64,000 nt of DNA from a virus. Where the stretch lies: positions 1-64,000 of IMG/VR virus record IMGVR_UViG_3300022602_000067; one strand, 5' to 3'. The position numbers and the translations under genes were made by a program. The notes under the pieces are model-generated. The model did no database searches. It saw nothing but the letters and a program-made list of their open reading frames with translations, and was not told the DNA's origin. Below, in pieces: positions 29,647 through 39,300 of the stretch; position 1 is the stretch's first letter, and every line of letters begins with the position of its first letter.

Positions 29647-31246
29647 ACATACCCGTCGATATGAATATAGGTAGCGGGGGTTCAAATTCTTGATCGGTAA
29701 TCCAATCGCTGGTTACCCTAATGTGTTCAAAGACCTGTGGATCCCATTCCGCAAGCACTTGACTCATACGTATCAGCAAAAGTAAAGCCGCTACTAGATC
29801 ATCGTGTTGGCCTTCTTTGGCTTTGAAGCTAGTTCCGCTGGCAATATAGGTTTTTAATTCGCTGATTAAAGGACGGCTGTTTAGAACACATTTTTCTTCC
29901 TCTATTAAGAATTTGACCTTAGCGCATGCGGCAATCTTAGTTCCGTGTGTAGTATTAAATCCTTTGCGGAATTTTTTAACGTGTCCTTTACGTGCAGGCT
30001 CGCTAAGAAAAACTCCCGGAAACGTTTCTTCTCCTAGATTATCTATTACTACTAAAGCACTTTCGCCTACTGTATTATTCTCTACACTCCAATATATATG
30101 ATTAAAAGGCTCGCCGCCTATTTCATCTGCAATATATTTTAGTATGTCTCTTAGTATTTTTACCTGACCCTGGATAGGAGTGATATTGTGTTGCCATTCG
30201 GCTACCTGTATCATGCTAGGCATTTCGAAGACTTCTATCGCTCCAAAATCTCCGCCTGTTCCTAGACTAGGGTCAAATGCTACCAGATAAACTTTGCCCG
30301 ACTCGGGTTTTTTCCACCAACGCACCTGACCCATTTTCCAGGCTGGTTCTCTACCGGCCATATCGATTAGTTTAAGACTACTAATTAGTGTTTCGTCATA
30401 GACTAAGAATTCGCAACCATACTCGCGACGGAAACGCTCTTCACCGATACGACCCATTTCAGTTTTCTTCCAGTTCTCATCGCGATCCGGATGTTCGTGC
30501 CATTCTGCACGGAATCCGTGGAATCCATTACGACCTATACCGTCGGTTCTTTCGTCACCGTACTCGTTAAATTTATCCTGGCTTTCTTTCCAGATTATAG
30601 CAAACTCGTCCTCGTCACTGTTAGGTGTTGAGGTAATAATTGCTCGTCCACCAGTTGCGAGTGTCGGGCTGATTGATGTCCAGAATTCTGTGGCAATATT
30701 TGGCTGTACGAAGGCAAACTCGTCGCAATAAAGGAGGGATATAGACATACCGCGGCCTGTGTTGCCAGTTGTTGTAGCAGATACAATTCTTGATCCGTTG
30801 TCAAATTCAATACTCCCCTTGTTATAGTTAACTACACCTGCTCGAACATATTCGTCACATAATTCGTATCCATAACGAATACGTTGCATAATTTCCTGTG
30901 AACCGGTGTATTTGTGCGCGGCTACTAGAATAGTTTGATCAGGATGGAACATGGCATACCATAACAGATATGCTGATGCACAAGTTGTCTTACCACTTTG
31001 ACGTGGCAGCATATTAATATTAAAACGATAATCGTGATATGCGTTTAGTAGTCGTTCCTGGTATTCGTAAGGCTCAAATTTAACTTTACCTTTAACAGGA
31101 TGCTGGATATGAAAGAAGTTTTTACTGAAGTAGTGATAACCAGTTGTGGGGTCAGCACAGGCTAGCAAGTCCTGAACCTGCTGTTCTGTAAACTTTTCTT
31201 TAGTGTGAGCCTTTTTTGTTAAGACCCCGTCGAGACTTTTTGCCAT
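29645..31246 (-). CDS. gp17: Terminase large subunit, T4 gp17-like (533 aa)
   Basis: DNA-packaging motor and headful nuclease. The ATPase has an adenine-binding YEYQ, Walker A PRQSGKTT (81-88) and Walker B LLYCDEF (171-177). The C-terminal RNase H-like nuclease shows VAFDPSLGTGGDFGAIEV with the first Asp, an Asn/Glu-containing middle strand (YWSVENNTVGE) and QHDDLVAALLLL with the last acidic pair. The length fits the shorter gp17s of marine T4-like phages (T4: 610). An ATTAAATA octamer is 4 nt before the ATG. Confidence 0.95.
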   Translation of the reverse strand: MAKSLDGVLTKKAHTKEKFTEQQVQDLLACADPTTGYHYFSKNFFHIQHPVKGKVKFEPYEYQERLLNAYHDYRFNINMLPRQSGKTTCASAYLLWYAMFHPDQTILVAAHKYTGSQEIMQRIRYGYELCDEYVRAGVVNYNKGSIEFDNGSRIVSATTTGNTGRGMSISLLYCDEFAFVQPNIATEFWTSISPTLATGGRAIITSTPNSDEDEFAIIWKESQDKFNEYGDERTDGIGRNGFHGFRAEWHEHPDRDENWKKTEMGRIGEERFRREYGCEFLVYDETLISSLKLIDMAGREPAWKMGQVRWWKKPESGKVYLVAFDPSLGTGGDFGAIEVFEMPSMIQVAEWQHNITPIQGQVKILRDILKYIADEIGGEPFNHIYWSVENNTVGESALVVIDNLGEETFPGVFLSEPARKGHVKKFRKGFNTTHGTKIAACAKVKFLIEEEKCVLNSRPLISELKTYIASGTSFKAKEGQHDDLVAALLLLIRMSQVLAEWDPQVFEHIRVTSDWITDQEFEPPLPIFISTGM

Positions 31247-31250
31247 ACAT

Positions 31251-31258
31251 TATTTAAT
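31251..31258 (-). promoter_or_regulatory. Late-promoter-like octamer ATTAAATA before gp17
   Basis: On the minus strand, 4 nt before the ATG at 31246, just after the terminator at 31258-31286. Confidence 0.45.
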
Positions 31259-31286
31259 CAAAAAAATAGACTCCGAAGAGTCTATT
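31258..31286 (-). terminator. Intrinsic terminator upstream of gp17
   Basis: On the minus strand AATAGACTC, a TTCG tetraloop and GAGTCTATT form a perfect 9-bp stem, followed by a T run. It ends the transcript of the 31322-32566 gene. Confidence 0.9.
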
Positions 31287-31321
31287 TGGCACCTTGGACA
31301 GGGTGCTAACTGCGACGAAAC

Positions 31322-32566
31322 TTAACCGTTTAATCTTTTGTTTAATGCTAGCATAGCATTTAATTCTTTACTTTCATTCATTTGTTCTGGTAAGGTTGGA
31401 GTATGGTGTTGTCCTAAACTTCCTCGAATATCATTTTTCATACGCTTTCTTCTATCAGCCGTAAGTTTTCCTTTTGAGTCGCCTTTACTAGAGATACTAC
31501 CATACCCCCAGTTCTCAGGATCATTGTGATGCTTAGGTAAATTACTTCTAGTATCTAATGGATCCGTCCATACAGTATCTCTGTCAAATGTAGATCGTTT
31601 TTGACCTGGATCTTTTTTAGGTCTTTCTTTTATACCGTATCCGTAATCTATGCTGTCGTAATCATCACTGTCGCCTTTCTTTTGAGTAAACAGTTTACCT
31701 TTGTATTTAGGATCACGCCATTTAGCAGATTCTTCCATATCTTCATAATCTTTAGGATCATGTTCTTCATAGTGATAGTGCTCTAATGCCTCTTGACGAC
31801 TCCAACCGTATTTTCGCATTAGGTGTCGAATCTTTTTCTCTTCGTCATCCTCGTGATGAGCGTTTTCTTTTACGTCTTTTTTAGACATTTTTTCACTTTC
31901 ACGGCGAGCTTTGTCACTCATGTTAGTTACTTTACCCCGGCCATTTTTATCTTGGGCCTTGCGCCATGGAGTTTCTTCTTTCCACTTAATAACGTTGCCT
32001 TTTTCATCTTTTTCTTCTGTACGTTCTTCTTTAATAGCCTGATACATAGCAGATAAACGATTTACTAATGATTCATTATATGGATTTCCGCCGCCTTGCT
32101 TTTTATGCGGTTCCATAGAACCTTTGCTGTTCATGTCATCACCATGAAATGTAACGGCATCTATACCATGTGTATGATGAGTGTGGCCACCTTCAGCGGA
32201 ATTACCCCAACCTTCTTTGTCATCGTCGATTACTTCAGACATGCGTTCTTCTTCTGCACCAAATAAAGGTTCTCCGTGACTATGATCTGGTTCATGATCT
32301 GAATGATGTGCAACACCACTTTCAATATCTCGCAGTATGCTCATTAGATCTTTTACACCACCAGGCCCCGATCCATTCAGACTAACGTTCATTGTAACCG
32401 TATCTGGTTGTTTAGGCTGATCTTGATGGCCCATCATGCCTGGTAATCCCATTGGCCCGCCGATAATTATGCCTTCCTTTTCTGCAGGACCATCGGTATG
32501 GACAGGAGCGACAGGAGCCCCTTCATCTATTCTTTTTAATTTAGTTAATAAGTCTTGTAGGTTCAT
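31322..32566 (-). CDS. Highly charged His/Lys/Glu-rich protein (414 aa)
   Basis: The start MNLQDLLTKLKRIDE-G could be a targeting peptide with an IXE site. The rest is predicted largely disordered, with a His-rich tract (VAHHSDHEPDHSHG), long Lys/Glu stretches (AIKEERTEEKDEKGN) and a C-terminus ending NESKELNAMLALNKRLNG. No enzymatic motif. Similar charged proteins sit near gp16/gp17 in marine T4-like phages. A scaffold or DNA-packing role in the head is inference. It overlaps the upstream gene by one base (TAATG). Confidence 0.65.
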   Translation of the reverse strand: MNLQDLLTKLKRIDEGAPVAPVHTDGPAEKEGIIIGGPMGLPGMMGHQDQPKQPDTVTMNVSLNGSGPGGVKDLMSILRDIESGVAHHSDHEPDHSHGEPLFGAEEERMSEVIDDDKEGWGNSAEGGHTHHTHGIDAVTFHGDDMNSKGSMEPHKKQGGGNPYNESLVNRLSAMYQAIKEERTEEKDEKGNVIKWKEETPWRKAQDKNGRGKVTNMSDKARRESEKMSKKDVKENAHHEDDEEKKIRHLMRKYGWSRQEALEHYHYEEHDPKDYEDMEESAKWRDPKYKGKLFTQKKGDSDDYDSIDYGYGIKERPKKDPGQKRSTFDRDTVWTDPLDTRSNLPKHHNDPENWGYGSISSKGDSKGKLTADRRKRMKNDIRGSLGQHHTPTLPEQMNESKELNAMLALNKRLNG

Positions 32567-33198
32567 TATCTACTCTCCATAGCTTTAGCGCCAATATCGT
32601 CTGGCCTTTTAGCAACAGGGCTACGATGAGCTTTTTCTACTGTGCTTTGTTTTTCTTTACGATATTCTTTAGCAAGTCCTGGAACACTTCTTGCTAGGAT
32701 TTCATCGTTGAATCCTTTAACTTGGGTACCTTGATGACGTTCATGAGTAAGCGAACTAAGGAAGTTCATTTTATGTTTTTCGCCTACTAGGTCGCTGTTG
32801 TCGCTAGGCTCTTGCATAGTTCCACCTAACGCTTGGCCACTAAGTTTATCGTATTGATGATTGATCATCATTTCTTTTTCTTCTGCCATGCTTCTAACTT
32901 TAACAGAAGCATGCGATATATTCATAATTGCGCATAGCTTGTCCTGTATTTGCTTGCTAGTACACGGATAGTTTGTCGCAATATCATATACTGTCATATG
33001 AACATTTCTGTGCTCAGGAAATTCACTGTGGCGTTCTTGAATAGGAGTTCGTTTGCCAGCACTACAGCTAGAGATTTCAAACTCTCCTAAGGCTGCCTTG
33101 ATTTTAGTGGCAACATCTGACTGATGCTCGCCTGCAATTTTTACTTTGAATTCGTAAACTTTTGTGCTTTCCGTTAAATATTCTTTGAATGATTTCAT
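32566..33198 (-). CDS. Protein with a capsid-targeting-like N-terminus (210 aa)
   Basis: MKSFKEYLTE-S closely resembles the T4 internal-protein targeting peptide pattern, with LTE as a plausible gp21 cut site. Residues 15-115 are an alpha/beta domain (YEFKVKIAGEHQSDVATKIK and NVHMTVYDIATNYPCTSKQI). The C-terminal ~90 residues are charged and helical. No catalytic motif recognised. It lies between gp16 and the charged 414-aa protein. Likely virion-internal; function unknown. Confidence 0.7.
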   Translation of the reverse strand: MKSFKEYLTESTKVYEFKVKIAGEHQSDVATKIKAALGEFEISSCSAGKRTPIQERHSEFPEHRNVHMTVYDIATNYPCTSKQIQDKLCAIMNISHASVKVRSMAEEKEMMINHQYDKLSGQALGGTMQEPSDNSDLVGEKHKMNFLSSLTHERHQGTQVKGFNDEILARSVPGLAKEYRKEKQSTVEKAHRSPVAKRPDDIGAKAMESR

Positions 33199-33216
33199 AT
33201 TAGTTTCCCAGTATTG

Positions 33217-33224
33217 TATTTATT
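33217..33224 (-). promoter_or_regulatory. Late-promoter-like octamer AATAAATA
   Basis: On the minus strand, 18 nt before the ATG at 33198, overlapping the end of the gp16 gene. Confidence 0.45.
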
Positions 33225-33693
33225 TCATATTCTTTAATTTTTCTAACAAGCTGTTGCGATCTGTAATAATAACACCGTCTCCTGGTATTGTTACGCCGTC
33301 ATCTGTATTAGCATCTTGGTCTAATTTCTGTTTTTTCAGCTGTAGTTCAATCATTCTAAGTTTTTTATCTATCTTGGCACTTTTAGCGTCAACTGCATTT
33401 TTAAGCATGCTGGCCGCTACTTCAAATAAACGACTGCTATAACGTGCTTCCACATTCATGCCCAGATCCATAAGATCTTCATAGGCCTCTGTGGCTTTTT
33501 TAGCAAGATCGTCAAATTCACTATCACTAGCATCGCCTAGACCTTTTACAGGAGGCAGTGCGGCAGAAATTTTATCAAATTCGCTAATATCACGAAGCAA
33601 CGGTGCTACATCGCGTTTTTGTTGTTTTTCATCTTCCTTTATAATTTTCTTACTTTCGGGAAGATTGAGTAGTTCTTCAAGTTTTTTTGTCAT
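33220..33693 (-). CDS. gp16: Terminase small subunit, T4 gp16-like (157 aa)
   Basis: DNA-recognition partner of gp17. The N-terminal part has LEELLNLPES, a common gp16 opening in marine relatives. The helical core contains EAYEDLMDLGMNVEARYSSR and the coiled-coil LFEVAASMLKNAVDAKSAKI, followed by KKLRMIELQLKKQKLDQ. The length is close to T4 gp16 (164 aa). It lies two genes upstream of gp17 in the same orientation. Confidence 0.8.
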   Translation of the reverse strand: MTKKLEELLNLPESKKIIKEDEKQQKRDVAPLLRDISEFDKISAALPPVKGLGDASDSEFDDLAKKATEAYEDLMDLGMNVEARYSSRLFEVAASMLKNAVDAKSAKIDKKLRMIELQLKKQKLDQDANTDDGVTIPGDGVIITDRNSLLEKLKNMK

Positions 33694-33707
33694 ACAACTA
33701 CTTATGC

Positions 33708-34136
33708 TTATGTTTGGCTGAATATATCATTTTCGTTAAGAATACGAAACTTAATGCCCTGTTGTCGACACCACGCATTTGCCGCTAACCATTTAGCTTG
33801 ATTTTTTACATATTGAGCTTGATTATACTTGTTCTTGCCCACACGCTCTAAAATAGTTTGACTTGCCGGTTTAATTTCAATTAGTTCAGTCAACATACGA
33901 TTATTTTTATCTACATACTGTATGAAAAAATCTGGAACATATACCGTTTGTTTTGCTGTTAGGGGATCTCTGTAAGGAATCTGGACTGCTTCGCTAGCCC
34001 ACTTGACTACGCTTCTATTGTTGTCGCAAAAATTCATAAATGTTAGTTCCCAGCTTGAACGATACGTAGGCATTTTTGTCCCCACATATTTTTCAGGATG
34101 CTTCATTACAAATTTTCCACGGGCAAATTTAGTCAT
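33708..34136 (-). CDS. gp4: Head completion protein, T4 gp4-like nuclease fold (142 aa)
   Basis: T4 gp4 (also called gp50) completes heads after packaging. The protein has a PD-(D/E)XK-type layout: a helix with Glu in YRSSWELTFMNFC, PD in TVYVPDFFIQYVD and the E-x-K motif in LTELIEIKP. A C-terminal helix plus strand CRQQGIKFRILNENDIF completes the fold. The start is MTKFARGKFVMKHPEKY. Whether it cleaves DNA is unknown. Confidence 0.8.
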   Translation of the reverse strand: MTKFARGKFVMKHPEKYVGTKMPTYRSSWELTFMNFCDNNRSVVKWASEAVQIPYRDPLTAKQTVYVPDFFIQYVDKNNRMLTELIEIKPASQTILERVGKNKYNQAQYVKNQAKWLAANAWCRQQGIKFRILNENDIFSQT

Positions 34137-34137
34137 A

Positions 34138-34503
34138 TTAGATTAAAATATTACGTGCTTCGTAGGTATTTGTTATAGGTTGAGTCCTATAGCCCAATAG
34201 ACTAGTTTTATCTCTTGTACTGTTGAGTACTTGAGCTACTACTTGACTAAGCTGTACGTCTGTTAGACCTTTAAGTGTATCTAATAGACTAAAAACACTA
34301 ACTTTTTCTGCGCGAGCCTGTCTTAATAATACAATAGCAACAGAGCTTGCTCCAGTAGTATCAAACCCTCTTTTAAGGAAAAATGCTGTAGTAGCATCCA
34401 TTTCTCCTGCTGAAAAACTAATAGGTTGTTTTGTTAGATTATCAAAAAATGTTTTGACATTTCTGCCATTAATCGAAGATATAGGTAAATTACTAGAAGA
34501 CAT
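34138..34503 (-). CDS. Small conserved virion-region protein (121 aa)
   Basis: A 121-residue protein with an N-terminal Ser-rich stretch, then GEMDATTAFFLKRGFDTTGASSVAIVLLRQA, then a helical KGLTDVQLSQVVAQVLNS. It lies between the tube-like gene and gp4 in the head/tail assembly cluster. No family recognised; a structural or assembly role follows only from position. Confidence 0.65.
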   Translation of the reverse strand: MSSSNLPISSINGRNVKTFFDNLTKQPISFSAGEMDATTAFFLKRGFDTTGASSVAIVLLRQARAEKVSVFSLLDTLKGLTDVQLSQVVAQVLNSTRDKTSLLGYRTQPITNTYEARNILI

Positions 34504-34506
34504 ATT

Positions 34507-35664
34507 TTATAAACCCAAAGCACCACTCACTGCGTCGGCGGCAGAAGAAATTGCATCTCCTACTGCACCTGCGGCATCCGATATCGCTCCGCCTACTGCA
34601 CCTGCGGCATCCGATATCGCTCCGCCTACACTAGACAATCCGCCTGATAAATCAATTCCACCAAGTCCGCCTATCGCACTTCCTAACAGGCCGGCACCTA
34701 CACCGATTACACCAGCAACTCCTGCGGCCGCTCCTATAGTACCGCCAACAGTATCTAACGGACTGCTTGACTGCTGACTATTCTGATAAGTGTTTACTTG
34801 CGAAATGGCTTTAGATAATGCTCCTGCCGCCAAACCAGTTGTATCTATAGCTGTGACAAAACTTGCTCCACCTGCGGCATTATTGATTGCCGGTGTATCT
34901 CCTGCCGCAGTATTGGCCTGCAATGGGCTAAGAGTTGTATCGTAATGTGTAATTCCAAATCCTTCGGGACTGTCTGCGCTTACTGCTCCTACACTATAAC
35001 TTACTGCTTCATAATTAACTTTCATGTCAAATGAATTTGGTTGATAGTCACTATAACTTAATTTATTATGGTTCCAGTTAGTGATAATCGGATTCCACAA
35101 CTGATACATGACATATTCATGGCGTGCCATCTGGTAGATTTTAATGTAGTTAAAAAATGGTACTGTGCTACCTGCATCATACCCATAACTAGCAGGAATT
35201 GTACTGAAAGCCTGGGTGGCATTTCTTGAATAGGCTCCTGGAATAGTTGCAGTAGTTGGATCAGCATAGTAATAACTGTAATAGTTCTGCCAGACTTGAT
35301 TAATTAATCCCATGTTGTCATCATGGAATGTTATACCAATTTCAGAAGGAATAGCCTTATATTGCACAACTTTTTTACGATTATACTGATTTAATACTTC
35401 TGTTTGTATTTGAAAATTTGGAAGGTCTGCACTCTTAACAAGCATATTGATCTCTTGGCCAAAGCTAGTCAATATCGCTGGGTTTTTTAGACAGGCAGGA
35501 TTAATACCAAAAGCAACATGAAATAAAAATTTACTTTTTGGTGCAAGTCTAAATTGATCTATGGTGAATAATTTAGCCGCATGCTGTTGGTCGCGCAGTA
35601 GCTCGGGACCTCCACCAGGTCCTGTTTGATTTTCAGTAAGATAATTGTTAGGAGTGAACGCCAT
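34507..35664 (-). CDS. Tail-tube-like or tube-initiator-like protein (385 aa)
   Basis: Residues ~45-135 (KFLFHVAFGINP, LVKSADLPNFQIQTEVLNQY and YKAIPSEIGITFHDDNMGL) follow the tube-monomer beta-barrel order seen in gp19. It is longer than gp19 and has a Gly/Ala-rich C-terminal third with tandem GGAISDAAGAV units (34562-34627 in the DNA). It sits directly downstream of gp19. T4 gp54, the tube initiator, is a gp19 homologue of similar size, so that role is possible but unproven. A GATAAATA octamer is 5 nt before the ATG. Confidence 0.6.
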   Translation of the reverse strand: MAFTPNNYLTENQTGPGGGPELLRDQQHAAKLFTIDQFRLAPKSKFLFHVAFGINPACLKNPAILTSFGQEINMLVKSADLPNFQIQTEVLNQYNRKKVVQYKAIPSEIGITFHDDNMGLINQVWQNYYSYYYADPTTATIPGAYSRNATQAFSTIPASYGYDAGSTVPFFNYIKIYQMARHEYVMYQLWNPIITNWNHNKLSYSDYQPNSFDMKVNYEAVSYSVGAVSADSPEGFGITHYDTTLSPLQANTAAGDTPAINNAAGGASFVTAIDTTGLAAGALSKAISQVNTYQNSQQSSSPLDTVGGTIGAAAGVAGVIGVGAGLLGSAIGGLGGIDLSGGLSSVGGAISDAAGAVGGAISDAAGAVGDAISSAADAVSGALGL

Positions 35665-35669
35665 ACTAT

Positions 35670-35677
35670 TATTTATC
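35670..35677 (-). promoter_or_regulatory. Late-promoter-like octamer GATAAATA
   Basis: On the minus strand, 5 nt before the ATG at 35664, just after the gp19 terminator. Confidence 0.5.
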
Positions 35678-35708
35678 GAAATAATAAACTACGCACTTAA
35701 TGGACAAT

Positions 35709-35734
35709 CATAATAAAACCCACTTGCGTGGGTT
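35709..35734 (-). terminator. Intrinsic terminator after gp19
   Basis: On the minus strand AACCCAC-GCAA-GTGGGTT is followed by TTATTAT. It would reduce read-through from the abundant sheath/tube transcript into downstream genes. Confidence 0.85.
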
Positions 35735-35740
35735 GTATTA

Positions 35741-36370
35741 TTAAGATCCTAGCAAGTTTACGCCGCCTGGGAAATTCTGTACTGCTGTTGCTGATCCTAA
35801 TGCATTTGTTGGGCCAACTTGTACTGCGTTGTCAAATTGTATGCTTAGGTCAATCATCACAGGACCTTGATCGCTGTATTTTAAGTCTTGATAGTTTGTG
35901 CTAACTAGATAGCAACCATAACACACCCATGTTTCTAATGCGGTTGGAGTACTGGTTCCGTTAGCGCCATCGAGAATCTCTATACGCATAGTGAACTTAT
36001 AGTCACCTGCTGATGCCGCAGAGCTTTGCTCAAAGAAATCAAATTGTTTCTGATTCTGTTCGCCCACTAAAGTTGTAACTGCGTTGGTGACGTCATCACG
36101 CAACTTAATGCTGATTGGATCCCATGCTGGTTTGCCTGCATAGTGAACTACAGAGTTGTAAATTTCAATTTTCTGATCAGCAAACTTGACGCTAGGACGA
36201 GCCGCTTCTGAAACTTGTTTAGTTAATTCTACCGTACTGTTACCTGATCCAAAATTTTCAAAACTAACTCTAAAACGATATTTCAGTTTCGGCATTAGCA
36301 TACCTTGTGAGGTAGCACTTTGGTCCGAAGCTAATGGTACTGTAAAATTTGATAGTGCCGCAATTGCCAT
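35741..36370 (-). CDS. gp19: Tail tube protein, T4 gp19-like (209 aa)
   Basis: Major tube subunit. After a 30-residue N-terminal arm, LKYRFRVSFENFG, KQVSEAARPSVKFADQKIEI and WDPISIKLRDDVTNAVTTLV follow the conserved tube fold (beta sandwich plus helix). The C-terminal strand is PVMIDLSIQFDNAV. The length is slightly above T4 gp19 (163 aa). It follows gp18 by 13 bp with AGGAG upstream. Confidence 0.92.
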   Translation of the reverse strand: MAIAALSNFTVPLASDQSATSQGMLMPKLKYRFRVSFENFGSGNSTVELTKQVSEAARPSVKFADQKIEIYNSVVHYAGKPAWDPISIKLRDDVTNAVTTLVGEQNQKQFDFFEQSSAASAGDYKFTMRIEILDGANGTSTPTALETWVCYGCYLVSTNYQDLKYSDQGPVMIDLSIQFDNAVQVGPTNALGSATAVQNFPGGVNLLGS

Positions 36371-36383
36371 AATGTTCTCCTAA

Positions 36384-39300
36384 TTATTTTCCACCAAGGC
36401 CTTTGATGGCTCCAGTGTTTTCTAGACGCAATGGAATATAGATAAATTCAACTGCCTTCACTGGTTCAATGGCTATGTCAACATGCAGTTCACTTGCGTC
36501 AATTCTAGCCGGTGTATTGTTACTTGTATCGCATACAACCAAGAAATCATACAATGCACGTTGCGCTGTTAATTGTAATAACAATGCTTCAATTTGTTGT
36601 TTGATCTGATTACGTGTGATAGTATCATTTGGTTCAAAAATGTATGGTTTAGCTATCTTGTTCAATTGATAACGTAGATAAATTACTAAACGTGCAACAT
36701 TAATACGATCTAAACTGCTAGCAACTAACTGACGTGTATACTGTCCGTATGCAACCAGACCTGTACCTGCAAGATATGTAATTGGATTTACATGTACGCC
36801 TGCTAGTGTATCACGTTGTCCTTGGTTAAGAGCAACTGTATAGAACTCCCCAGTGTTTACATCAACGTAACCAACTGAACTAGCATTTGTCACACCGCCA
36901 CGACGTACACCAGCTGGTGCAAACCATGGATAAGAAACGTTGTCGCTTAGAGCGATTGTACGCAACATGATGTGACTTGGAGGAACTACAATATCATTAC
37001 CTAATAAATCTTGTGAGTAACCCCATGGATAATATATTGCTGAGTAAGCATCTGTAAATATTAATCCGGTAGGACCGTCAACTGCCGCACCCTTTGTATT
37101 GTTACCCCAGTTGCTTAATGTAGTTGCGTCTGGAGTTAAGTGCGCTGGTGTATCATGCACTATAAATGCTGACAGACCGTTGTCATTGTTCAATCCAACA
37201 AGTGGACTTGCTACTTCTAAATAACCTGGGCAACTTAACAAGTTGAAAATAACTGTGTCTGGTTGACGAATATTTTGATTGCCTTCAATAGTAGCTGTAA
37301 GAGCTTGTACAACTACAGCACGTTGAGCGGCAGGACCGAAACGTCCAACACCAAACGTATCATTGGCAGCGGAAGAAACCCATGCATCTGGATAATAGTT
37401 AGTCATCAACTGACCTGCTCCGATTGGATATGTACCGCCATTGTATTGCAAATTGTAAGTTTGTGTATTCACATAACCAGAAACATAGTGTTTAACATTA
37501 TAATCGCTACGACGTAGGTTAAACAATAGAGTGCCTTTTGGATAAAGTGCAGGACTTGGACAATCAAAGTCTACATAACTGCTTAGAAGTAAGCTAGCGA
37601 TAGATGTAGGTGTTCCTGCACCAGTTTGTACGTTACTGTTAGAAGAATTATCTACCCAACGTGCATCAGCAAACACAATGCCACTTCCTGTTGTATGATC
37701 TTGGTTGTTTACTAATATCCACTTGGCTGTTACACTATTATACTTAAAGATTTGTGGAAAACTAGCTATAGTAGCTGTGTCAATCCATAGATCACCGTTG
37801 GCTAATGGAGTACCAGCAGCCTGCGTTGTAGGCTGTGTTGCACTTACGATTGGACCTGCTGGGTCAGTGTACAACTGACTACCACTTGCGTAGACTGCAC
37901 TGTTAATAGCTTTAGCTTGTGTTGTCAAATAGCCGCGCCATACTTGACCATCATTAATCATAATGTCAAAATTAGCTAAACCACTGTTGTACCATAGTGT
38001 GCCATTTGCTGGGAATGTTGTTGGTGGTGTTGCACTTGCTGTAGCAATACCGTTACCTGTAGTTCCAATAGTGCTTGACCAGTTACTTGAGATATAAGTT
38101 GTTGAACTTGCGCCGCTAGCACCGTCAATCTTTGGAGCTGTGTAGTAGAAATTAGTTGTTGTTCCAGCAGTAAAGATCTTGCTTAATGGCGTTCCTGTAC
38201 CATCTGTAAACACAATATCGCCACCAGCAAGGTGAGTAATTGTAATACTGTTATTGGAATTTACTGTAGCCATTATCAACGGATCACTTACTGCGGCTGT
38301 CAATGCAGTTAATAGTGTTGTAGCATCACTAGTAGCGGCTACGGCAGTGAATGATACTGTAAATTGTGTACCCAATGTAGCTGAACCAATTTGACTAGCT
38401 TGAACAGTAAATGTATAGCTACCTGCTGTGAATGTACTAGCACTGATCGCACTAGATGTTACACTTGTTGGTCCGATAGCACTGCGATAGTAGATCTTCC
38501 AATCTGCGTATTGTGGAGTTTGCTCATCGTCATTATATTTTACATATAGTGTATCAAGAGCTAGGTTTATACCACCACCTGTTGGATCCAGTGCTGCCAA
38601 AGCCGCATAGTTGCTAGAATATAAAGGAGCATTTTGTGTTTGCCAACTGCTGGTTGTTGAATTGTATTGCTGGATTTGCCAGCTTGAACCCAAATTAACT
38701 GCTGTTGTTTTAACCCATACAGATCCTGTAGGAGCACCGCTAGTTACAATACCACCTGTATAACCATAACTAGGAATACTAGTATGTGGACTCATTACAA
38801 ACTGTGGACACTGATATGTAACTGATGACAAACCAACTTTAGCTACAGTTGTACCTGATAGCGTAATACTACCTGCTGGATTAGCGCCATTTGTAGTTGT
38901 ACCGTTAGAATATAAATTCAAATAACCGTTAATTGCAGCCGCTGTAACACCAGTTGCTGAACCAGCAGTAATAGCAGTTGCTAAAGCTGAAACTGTTGAA
39001 TAACCTGTGAATGTTGTTCCGTTAATAACTATACTATCGCCTGTTACTGTAACTGTGAATGATACTGGACTACCGCTAGTACCAACGTTACCTGTAACTG
39101 CTTGACTTAACACATAAACACCTGTACTACCAGTAGTACCGCTCGATTGACTAGCGATTGTAGTACCTGCTGTGATGCCGCCAGTTCCCGAAGTAAGCGT
39201 AGCACCAACTGTTATAGTACCTGTTGGAGTTGAAGTTACTGTTAGGGTTGTACCTGTAGCATATCCGTTAAATGTATAAACGCTACCTGCAATAAGAGTC

